From an uncultured bacterium (GTDB lineage: Bacteria > Patescibacteriota > Saccharimonadia > Saccharimonadales > Saccharimonadaceae), in assembly GCA_903844835.1 (NCBI GenBank), contig CAIMUU010000011.1, positions 1-11,264 of the forward strand: a DNA stretch of 11,264 nucleotides, written 5' to 3'. Below the pieces are notes generated by a model. The model ran no database searches, was not told the origin of the DNA, and worked only from the letters and a program-made list of their open reading frames with translations. This document shows, piece by piece, positions 7,186-11,264 of the stretch (within the stretch, counting starts at the first letter, position 1; every line of letters begins with the position of its first letter). Both the position numbers and the translations under genes were made by a program.

Positions 7186-7566
7186 TCAAAGATAACGCGA
7201 TAGATTACGGCGAGACGAAAAATAGCCGGCAGTTGTTGCAGCTACTAAGCCTAACCCCAATAGTTCCCCAAAAATATTCTTCGAACCAGTAACTGGTAAC
7301 TCTGAAGCCTTAGTCGTGCCCATAAGGGAGCTATTGTTCTCACTGTTGGGGTCCCCAACATTAACCATCTCAGTTTTACTTGCCTCATCGGCGGCGTTTT
7401 TATCTGCCTGAGACTTATTATATGCAGCAATATCCTGCTCCTTACGAACGATTTCTCCGCGCTGGTTAACAAAATATAATGTGGCGACTAAACTGACCAC
7501 CAAAATCAGACCTACGATAATAAAAACAATAGACGAACCCTTATTGCTACGCTTTGCTTCAATCAT
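7186..7566 (-). CDS. Small surface protein with LPVTG sorting signal
   Basis: The 126-residue protein has a short basic N-terminus (KRSNKG), a hydrophobic helix at about 12-33 (signal peptide or anchor), a hydrophilic linker rich in Asn, Asp, Glu, Lys and Ser (about 34-88), then LPVTG (90-94), a second hydrophobic segment (about 98-116) and a short tail with an arginine pair (RR, 119-120). This is the standard order of a sortase substrate: LPxTG, membrane span, positive tail. If processed, sortase would cut between Thr and Gly and link a chain of roughly 60-90 residues to the cell envelope. No obvious AxA signal peptidase site follows the first helix, so it may instead stay anchored at both ends. 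A good promoter and an AGGGGTG Shine-Dalgarno (7577-7571) support the start. No sortase gene is in the window. The specific function is unknown. Confidence 0.8.
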   Translation of the reverse strand: MIEAKRSNKGSSIVFIIVGLILVVSLVATLYFVNQRGEIVRKEQDIAAYNKSQADKNAADEASKTEMVNVGDPNSENNSSLMGTTKASELPVTGSKNIFGELLGLGLVAATTAGYFSSRRNLSRYL

Positions 7567-7592
7567 ATGGCACCCCTGTTTAATATAAGATT

Positions 7593-7621
7593 ATTATGCA
7601 TTTATTTGTGACTAAAAGCAA
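7593..7621 (-). promoter_or_regulatory. Promoter of the LPVTG protein gene
   Basis: On the minus strand TTGCTT (7621-7616) is 17 bp from CATAAT (7598-7593), a near-consensus sigma-70-type promoter. The predicted start near 7586 gives a UTR of about 20 nt that includes the AGGGGTG ribosome binding site. Confidence 0.55.
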
Positions 7622-7635
7622 TAGAGCCAGCATTA

Positions 7636-7654
7636 TGGTAAACTATTACCTATG
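7636..7654 (+). promoter_or_regulatory. Leaderless promoter of the ROK kinase gene
   Basis: TGGTAAACT (7636-7644) is an extended -10. The predicted start (7651/7652) coincides with the ATG at 7652, and there is no Shine-Dalgarno. The 17-mer GTAAACTATTACCTATG (7638-7654) matches the priA start region (GTATACTATTACTTATG, 164-180) at 15 of 17 positions. Confidence 0.55.
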
Positions 7655-8467
7655 ATAGTAACAGTCGACACGGGCGCAACAAAAACATTAGTAGCCAATT
7701 TCACAAGCGACGGCAAATTAGGTGAACAAATAAAATTCCTAACTCCAAAAGACCCCAAAGAATATGTAAAACTATTACGAGAAACTATTATCAACAACTA
7801 CTCCGGCCAGACTGTTGAAATGATTGTTGTGGCCTTACCTGGAATAGTGGAAGATGGTGTTGCAATTTGGTGCAATAATCTTAAATGGAAGAATTTTAAT
7901 GCTGCTGCTGCCTTAAAGGGCGTTCTTGGCAATACGCCAATATATATCGAGAACGACGCCACTCTAGCGGGCTTAGCCGAAACCCGTGCGCTCAACCCAA
8001 TTCCCCCATTATCTCTATATGTAACCGTCAGCACAGGTATTGGAACGGGAATTATCACCAATGGCCATATTGACCCAAGCATCAGGCATAGCGAAGGCGG
8101 ACATTCTCTCGTCGAATTTGATGGCAAGATTGTTGAATGGGAAAGTTTTGCAGCCGGAAGTGCCATTGTTAAGGCTTACGGCAAATATGCTCGTGATATC
8201 ACTGATAAAAAAACCTGGGCCGAAATTGCCGACCGAATTAGTCGCGGTTTTTTGGCGCTTATCCCAATCTTACAACCAGACGTCATTATTATTGGCGGTA
8301 GCGTTGGAACATATTTTGAGCAATATTCCGAAAAATTGAATAAAATACTGGAAGATAAACTCCCCACACACATCCCGTTGCCAAAAATCGTTCAAGCTAA
8401 ACACCCCGAACAGGCAGTTATCTACGGATGCTACTATTATGCCATCGATAGCCTCACTGATATCTAA
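7652..8467 (+). CDS. ROK-family sugar kinase-like protein
   Basis: ROK proteins are mostly cytoplasmic kinases of glucose, N-acetylmannosamine, fructose or related sugars. The 271-residue protein has the ATPase-fold signature motifs in order: phosphate-1 loop DTGATKT (6-12), ALPGIV (61-66), END (100-102, with Asp102 as the expected catalytic base), STGIGTGI (127-134), HSEGGH (146-151) and adenosine-binding IIIGGSVG (212-219). It is shorter than the usual 300 or so residues. It also lacks the CxCGxxGCxE zinc cluster that normally follows the histidine motif; that place reads FDGKIVEWESFAAG. The substrate cannot be predicted, and loss of the zinc site could mean altered specificity. The start is fixed by the leaderless promoter. 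The 3' end overlaps the next gene by 29 nt, so the two are translationally linked. Confidence 0.82.
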   Translation: MIVTVDTGATKTLVANFTSDGKLGEQIKFLTPKDPKEYVKLLRETIINNYSGQTVEMIVVALPGIVEDGVAIWCNNLKWKNFNAAAALKGVLGNTPIYIENDATLAGLAETRALNPIPPLSLYVTVSTGIGTGIITNGHIDPSIRHSEGGHSLVEFDGKIVEWESFAAGSAIVKAYGKYARDITDKKTWAEIADRISRGFLALIPILQPDVIIIGGSVGTYFEQYSEKLNKILEDKLPTHIPLPKIVQAKHPEQAVIYGCYYYAIDSLTDI

Positions 8468-8900
8468 ACTTCAAACCGACTACCCGCAATTTTTATTCAA
8501 AAAAAATTCTCAATTTTTGTGGTCACCCAGCGAACAAACTATTTACTACACCGACACCAACAATGCCGACCCAATATTTTTGCTTCATGAATTAGCCCAT
8601 GGTTTGCTAGGCCACTCTGACTACGACCACGACATTGAATTAGTCGCCATGGAAAGAAAAGCCTGGGGCAAAGTTGTCGACCTGGCAAGAGAATATGAAG
8701 TAACAATTAGTGACGAAATTATCCAATCTAACTTAGACACTTACCGTGATTGGCTACATTCGCGCAGCACGTGCCCTGATTGCCAAGCAACCGGCATCCA
8801 AATTAATAAAAAAAGCTACTCGTGTTTGGCTTGTAACCGAAATTGGCGGGTTAATGATGCCAGAATCTGCGCACTGCGTCGCTATAGAATAAAAAAATAA
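8439..8900 (+). CDS. HELAH metallopeptidase-like protein with zinc ribbon
   Basis: The 153-residue protein is in two parts. The first (about 1-105) contains HELAHGLLGH (50-59), an HExxH motif as in ImmA/IrrE-type and other zincin peptidases, followed by DIELVAMERKAW (65-76), where Glu67 or Glu72 could be the third metal ligand. The second (112-132) is a zinc ribbon with CxxC pairs Cys112/Cys115 and Cys129/Cys132, followed by a basic tail (RRYRIKK). No signal peptide or membrane segment is present, so it is cytoplasmic. HExxH plus a zinc ribbon suggests a peptidase acting near nucleic acid or another protein, but the target is unknown and proteolysis is not demonstrated. It overlaps the ROK gene by 29 nt in another frame. 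The stop codon lies inside the terminator stem. Confidence 0.75.
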   Translation: MPSIASLISKLQTDYPQFLFKKNSQFLWSPSEQTIYYTDTNNADPIFLLHELAHGLLGHSDYDHDIELVAMERKAWGKVVDLAREYEVTISDEIIQSNLDTYRDWLHSRSTCPDCQATGIQINKKSYSCLACNRNWRVNDARICALRRYRIKK

Positions 8901-8925
8901 TACGCACGAAATCGTGCGTATTATT
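8896..8925. terminator. Bidirectional terminator
   Basis: AATAATACGCACGA (8896-8909) pairs perfectly with TCGTGCGTATTATT (8912-8925), a 14-bp stem. On the minus strand it runs into seven Ts, ideal for ending the KGG gene. On the plus strand TTATTTTATT follows. It lies between two convergent genes. Confidence 0.88.
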
Positions 8926-8946
8926 TTATTAAACTAACCGAATAAA

Positions 8947-9153
8947 TTATCGTTCAGTTGTAACGGTAGCTTTTTTGCGGCGGCTAATTCGGCCACCCTT
9001 AGCACCGGCAATTCTAGCTAACTCAGGGTTAGCGGCGAATCCACCAGTATTACCATTGCGGCCACCTTTTGCACCAATTTTGGCGTAAAAGAATGGGTCT
9101 TTTGCTAAATTTTTTGCAGCGGCTTTTTGGCCACCAGTTTTTGTTCCTGCCAT
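8947..9153 (-). CDS. KGG-repeat stress-type protein
   Basis: The 68-residue, strongly basic, Gly/Ala/Lys-rich protein has two KGG-type units: FYAKIGAKGGRNGNTGGF (22-39) and ARIAGAKGGRISRRKK (46-61). The pattern IGxKGG...GGFA...AGxKGGxxSRR is that of the KGG family (stress-induced bacterial repeat; B. subtilis GsiB is a relative with more repeats). Such proteins are hydrophilic and largely disordered, and are linked to general stress. The basic, RRKK-rich C-terminus would also allow nucleic acid binding; that is an inference. A GAGGAG at 9168-9163, 9 nt before the ATG, supports the start. The transcript has a long structured leader with a short upstream ORF, so expression is probably controlled after initiation of transcription. 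Confidence 0.82.
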   Translation of the reverse strand: MAGTKTGGQKAAAKNLAKDPFFYAKIGAKGGRNGNTGGFAANPELARIAGAKGGRISRRKKATVTTER

Positions 9154-9154
9154 G

Positions 9155-9185
9155 ATATTGTTCTCCTCTTTCGCAATATAGCGAA
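9155..9185 (-). promoter_or_regulatory. Alternative hairpins over the KGG ribosome binding site
   Basis: On the minus strand, the bases just after the upstream ORF stop form TTCGC-TATATT-GCGAA (9185-9170), leaving the Shine-Dalgarno free. Alternatively ATATTG (9179-9174), from the same hairpin, can pair with CAATAT (9160-9155), which puts the GAGGAG site in a 13-nt loop next to the start codon. The two structures exclude each other. The second stem is short and A/U-rich, so chance is a real possibility. Confidence 0.35.
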
Positions 9186-9242
9186 TTAAAAAAGATTCCC
9201 AAGCGGTTCACCATACGGCGAAATAAGCTCAGAAACCCTCAT
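9186..9242 (-). CDS. Candidate 18-residue leader peptide upstream of the KGG gene
   Basis: Within the KGG leader an ATG at 9242-9240 opens a frame of 18 codons, MRVSELISPYGEPLGNLF, ending in TAA at 9188-9186. It has its own Shine-Dalgarno, GAGGT (9251-9247), at near-ideal spacing, directly after a 5' hairpin. The stop is immediately followed by a hairpin and lies 32 nt before the KGG start. There is no run of a single amino acid as in classical attenuators. No similarity is recognised. It may be a regulatory leader or a genuine microprotein. Chance is possible given its size, but position and ribosome binding site argue for translation. Confidence 0.5.
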   Translation of the reverse strand: MRVSELISPYGEPLGNLF

Positions 9243-9251
9243 ATTTACCTC

Positions 9252-9266
9252 ACACATGATATGTGT
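9252..9266 (-). repeat. Inverted repeat at the KGG transcript start
   Basis: ACACAT-GAT-ATGTGT is a 6-bp perfect inverted repeat just inside the predicted transcript start (about 9268) and just before the leader ORF ribosome binding site. It could be a 5' stabilising RNA hairpin or a repressor operator. Confidence 0.4.
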
Positions 9267-9274
9267 ACATTTGT

Positions 9275-9303
9275 ATATTACCATAGCTTATGCTTTGTGT
9301 CAA
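9275..9303 (-). promoter_or_regulatory. Strong promoter of the KGG gene
   Basis: On the minus strand a perfect -35 TTGACA (9303-9298) is 17 bp from TAATAT (9280-9275), which also has an extended TGG in front. This is the best promoter in the window. The predicted start near 9268 gives a leader of about 115 nt before the KGG start codon. Confidence 0.75.
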
Positions 9304-9339
9304 TATATACATAAACACTTTTTTATTTTAATCATACAG

Positions 9340-9366
9340 TTGCATATATTCTGCTGATGCTATAAT
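9340..9366 (+). promoter_or_regulatory. Extended -10 promoter of a candidate small RNA
   Basis: TGCTATAAT (9358-9366) is a perfect extended -10. TTGCAT at 9340-9345 could be a -35, although the 15-bp spacing is short. The predicted start is an A at about 9373. No start codon follows before the terminator. Confidence 0.5.
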
Positions 9367-9372
9367 ATAAAT

Positions 9373-9446
9373 AAGCACCTGTTGTAAATCCAAATTTTGA
9401 TTTAGAACAATTAAAACGACCACATCTGCGAGATTGGTCGTTTTTT
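9373..9446 (+). ncRNA. Candidate small RNA of about 74 nt
   Basis: Between a perfect extended -10 and an intrinsic terminator lies a short stretch without ATG or ribosome binding site. It could form a 5' hairpin TAAATC/GATTTA (9385-9404, 8-nt loop), a single-stranded linker of about 8 nt, and the terminator hairpin (9413-9444) with a U tract. That is the build of a typical trans-acting small RNA. No known family (6S, tmRNA, SRP, RNase P) fits by size or motif. The weak point is that the terminator also serves the minus-strand gene ending at 9445, so the promoter could be fortuitous. It could equally be a block against read-through. Confidence 0.4.
9413..9446. terminator. Bidirectional terminator
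   Basis: AAAACGACCA (9413-9422) pairs with TGGTCGTTTT (9435-9444). The loop holds a further ATCT/AGAT stem closed by GCG, with one bulged C. Two more Ts follow on the plus strand. On the minus strand the stem begins immediately after the stop codon of the 471-residue gene and ends in four Ts. Confidence 0.82.
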
Positions 9447-10860
9447 ATTGGCTTTTTTGCGCTTCTAGCATTTTAACCATCTTGCCAGCAGCATATGGCA
9501 TACTATTGATATTTGAATCATATTTATAGAAATCAACTAATGATTCCACCGAACTACTAGCAGTTAGAACCCCAGCATACTCCTCAAACCTTCGTTCTGA
9601 TCTATCTCTAAATCTATCATTTTCACACAATCTCGTAATATATCCATTTAACCCACCAAGATAATTATCTATTCCAGTTATAATTTTTGATGTCTTATCA
9701 ACATATTTGCCTGGATATGATAAGTTTAGCTCGAGGGCTTGTTGTAGCCCAAGGTTATTACTTATTTCTGCAAACATCTCGGCACAATCACCGCCTTTTT
9801 CTAATTTATCCATTTCACCAATGAGGTCGAACCCCGTTGCAATCATAATATAGGTAGCGGCTGATTTACAATCGCCATATCCTTGCTTATTGCCTGAGTA
9901 ATGTTCAGCCCTCAATTCCTCCAGGGCTATGCCAACTAGGCTTTCGCCATCCAGATATAGTCTGCTTTGAGTGTGGATATATTCATGCTCAATAATTGAC
10001 GTTATCTCATCTAGGACTTCAATCTTATCGCCTTTAATTTTGCCCTCGGGGTCTAGCAACATTTCTGCTACTGGCAGCGGTAATACCAAAGTGTTAACTC
10101 CATCAATTTCCGTTTTCCATGCCAATGGCACATCCTGTTCTCCCATTTTTGATTCTTCCAAAAAGCTTTGAGTAGTTTGTCGCAACCTGTCCCTATATGC
10201 GACATAGTCCGCATAGCTCTTCTCGTAGCCAGTCCCCGCCACAAAGTCACCCTGTAGTTGTGTAGCCCCACTGTCTGAGTGCCTAGGCATCATACCGTGA
10301 TATGCATATTGGTTGCCAATATTTAGAACTTTTATCTCATAGGGGTCTTCATTTTCGTGAGTTATCCCAAGACGAGACTTAACTTCATCTAGCAAGCCGT
10401 TATTAATTAGTGCCATAATCTCGCTGGTGACTTCTTGGTTAGTATATTTTTCGTATATTGCACGATCATATTCAGCCGTGGTCTTTTCTTCACTACCAAT
10501 CAAACTAGTAAACTGATCGTATTTTGAACTTTTTTCTAAGGAAATTAATGCCATAGCATCAAAAATGAATTCTTTTTCTGCCAATAGTGACTCGGCACTC
10601 TGACCGGATGCAATTCTTCTAATCAAATTACCATTTCTTTGTGCTAGGGCCACAAAATACATACTATGAGCTTCATCATCTAATAATTCTGGTTTCAAGC
10701 CGAACTCCTCGGCAAGATTACTACTGCCATCCTCTATAGCCTCACGCGTTTCTGCAATCTCAGGAATTTTTAACGACAATACGTCAAGACATTGCCTCAA
10801 CTTTTCATTGAAATCTTCGTTTATCAACTCGGGACTTGTGGTATTAATAGTTTCAGGCAT
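9445..10860 (-). CDS. Unrecognised protein with HExxH motif (putative metallopeptidase)
   Basis: This 471-residue acidic protein has no signal peptide or membrane helix, so it is probably cytoplasmic. I do not recognise the family. Residues 1-180 look largely helical and charged; the middle (about 180-270) is mixed. At 289-296 lies IIEHEYIH, an HExxH zinc motif (His292, Glu293, His296) in a predicted helix, followed about 20 residues later by ALEELRAEHYSG (312-323), where Glu314, Glu315 or Glu319 could be the third ligand, as in gluzincin peptidases. The C-terminal 140 residues contain scattered cysteines (331, 359, 412) and no clear motif. Protease activity is therefore possible but unproven. 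The ATG has no Shine-Dalgarno, only an A-rich stretch. The gene stands alone between two terminators, downstream of the rRNA genes on the same strand. Confidence 0.7.
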   Translation of the reverse strand: MPETINTTSPELINEDFNEKLRQCLDVLSLKIPEIAETREAIEDGSSNLAEEFGLKPELLDDEAHSMYFVALAQRNGNLIRRIASGQSAESLLAEKEFIFDAMALISLEKSSKYDQFTSLIGSEEKTTAEYDRAIYEKYTNQEVTSEIMALINNGLLDEVKSRLGITHENEDPYEIKVLNIGNQYAYHGMMPRHSDSGATQLQGDFVAGTGYEKSYADYVAYRDRLRQTTQSFLEESKMGEQDVPLAWKTEIDGVNTLVLPLPVAEMLLDPEGKIKGDKIEVLDEITSIIEHEYIHTQSRLYLDGESLVGIALEELRAEHYSGNKQGYGDCKSAATYIMIATGFDLIGEMDKLEKGGDCAEMFAEISNNLGLQQALELNLSYPGKYVDKTSKIITGIDNYLGGLNGYITRLCENDRFRDRSERRFEEYAGVLTASSSVESLVDFYKYDSNINSMPYAAGKMVKMLEAQKSQ

Positions 10861-10953
10861 TTTTGTTTTTTATATGTTTAACTATACAATAGCGCCTTTA
10901 AAGATATAAATCAATACAAACAGACATTTAATCTGCCCTGCGGCTAGGTAAAG

Positions 10954-10984
10954 AAAAAGACCACCCTATTCGGATGGTCTTTTT
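10954..10984. terminator. rRNA operon terminator
   Basis: AAAAAGACCA (10954-10963) pairs with TGGTCTTTTT (10975-10984), extended by two G-C pairs after one mismatch. On the minus strand it lies five bases past the 5S 3' end and runs into TTTTTCTTT. It ends the rRNA transcript before the 471-residue gene. Confidence 0.88.
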
Positions 10985-10988
10985 ATAA

Positions 10989-11097
10989 TTCGGCACCGTG
11001 CTAGTTTCCCACTTGTGGCAGTATGATCGCCGCTGCTGAGCTTGACTTCTGTGTTCGGAATGAGAACAGGTATTTCCTCAGCGCCATGGGCACCGAA
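10989..11097 (-). rRNA. rrf: 5S ribosomal RNA
   Basis: The minus strand carries the conserved 5S core ATTCCGAACACAGAAGTCAA near its middle, and a late GTGGGAAACTAGC. The ends TTCGGTGCC (11097-11089) and GGTGCCGAA (10997-10989) pair to form helix I (nine pairs, two of them G-U). The length of 109 nt is at the short end of the bacterial range. The ends are set from helix I and could be off by a few bases. Confidence 0.95.
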
Positions 11098-11157
11098 GTA
11101 AGGCTTAAGTAATTTCACACTGATGCTAAAAAGCCCTCAGTGAGCCTAAACCTTACT
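11097..11157 (-). other. Structured 23S-5S spacer (processing stem)
   Basis: On the minus strand AGTAAGGTTTA (11157-11147) pairs over 11 positions (one G-U) with the complementary arm at 11107-11097, which ends exactly at the 5S 5' end. Inside is a second stem, CACTGA/TCAGTG (11142-11118). This looks like an RNase processing structure that separates 23S from 5S. Confidence 0.55.
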
Positions 11158-11264
11158 ACGATGTCCAACTATTAGGCACGGTATATTGGATGCAGATTTT
11201 TAAAATTGACGTTTATTTGGTGATTTTCACCAAATACTAGTTAAGTCTACCCTATCACCTCTGT
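11158..11264 (-). rRNA. rrl: Probable 3' end of 23S ribosomal RNA (partial)
   Basis: On the minus strand the window edge reads AGAGGTGATAGGGTAGAC, resembling the conserved 'cGTTGATAGGcyrG' near the 23S 3' end, and further on GTGCCTAATAGTTGGAC, resembling the conserved 'GTACTAATAGgtcGA' that precedes the terminal helix. About 74 nt separate the two blocks, where most bacteria have about 40-50. The extra sequence is AT-rich and includes a 9-bp hairpin, ATTTGGTGA/TCACCAAAT (11215-11235). Position directly upstream of 5S supports the call. The exact end is uncertain, and the gene continues outside the window. Confidence 0.5.

Noticed and set aside
11118..11157. Possible tRNA in the 23S-5S spacer
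   Set aside because: No acceptor/T-loop consensus (GTTCnAnnC) or CCA-adjacent stem can be placed; the pairing fits a processing stem better.

Overview
This window looks like a chromosomal segment of a Patescibacteria/CPR bacterium, most likely Candidatus Saccharibacteria (TM7). That assignment is an inference. It rests on a moderately AT-rich sequence, compact housekeeping proteins (a 590-residue IF2, a four-domain S1), a DUF5663-like protein beside infB, a small KGG-repeat protein, an LPxTG-type surface protein, and short ROK and HELAH proteins of the kind common in that group.

Layout. Positions 1-148 (minus) hold the N-terminus of a phosphoribosyltransferase-like protein, divergent from priA across only 29 bp. 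Positions 178-3591 (plus) are the widely conserved priA-def-fmt cluster: replication restart helicase, peptide deformylase and Met-tRNAi formyltransferase. def and fmt overlap by 41 nt. Positions 3588-7083 (minus) carry, in transcription order, an S1 ribosomal protein gene, infB and a DUF5663-like gene, whose stop codon overlaps that of fmt. With def and fmt, this makes most of the region's work translation initiation: initiator tRNA formylation, IF2, mRNA binding by S1 and removal of formyl groups from nascent chains. Positions 7186-7566 (minus) encode a small membrane or surface protein with an LPVTG sorting signal.

Positions 7652-8900 (plus) are a two-gene unit: a ROK-family sugar kinase-like protein and a HELAH/zinc-ribbon protein. 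It ends at a strong bidirectional terminator. Positions 8947-9153 (minus) encode a KGG-repeat stress-type protein. Its roughly 115-nt leader has a very good promoter, a 5' hairpin, an apparent 18-codon upstream ORF with its own Shine-Dalgarno, and two mutually exclusive hairpins near the KGG ribosome binding site. Positions 9358-9446 (plus) contain an extended -10 promoter and a terminator about 74 nt downstream with no ORF between, a candidate small RNA. Positions 9445-10860 (minus) encode a large unrecognised protein with an HExxH motif. The right end holds 5S rRNA (minus) with its terminator, a structured spacer, and what is probably the 3' end of 23S rRNA.

Most of the window is ordinary core genome. 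The parts that deserve a second look are the leaderless promoters (two genes divergent from one 16-bp imperfect palindrome, and a near-identical 17-mer in front of the ROK gene), the KGG leader, the candidate small RNA, and the two unassigned HExxH proteins. No CRISPR array, insertion sequence, tRNA or phage gene was seen.
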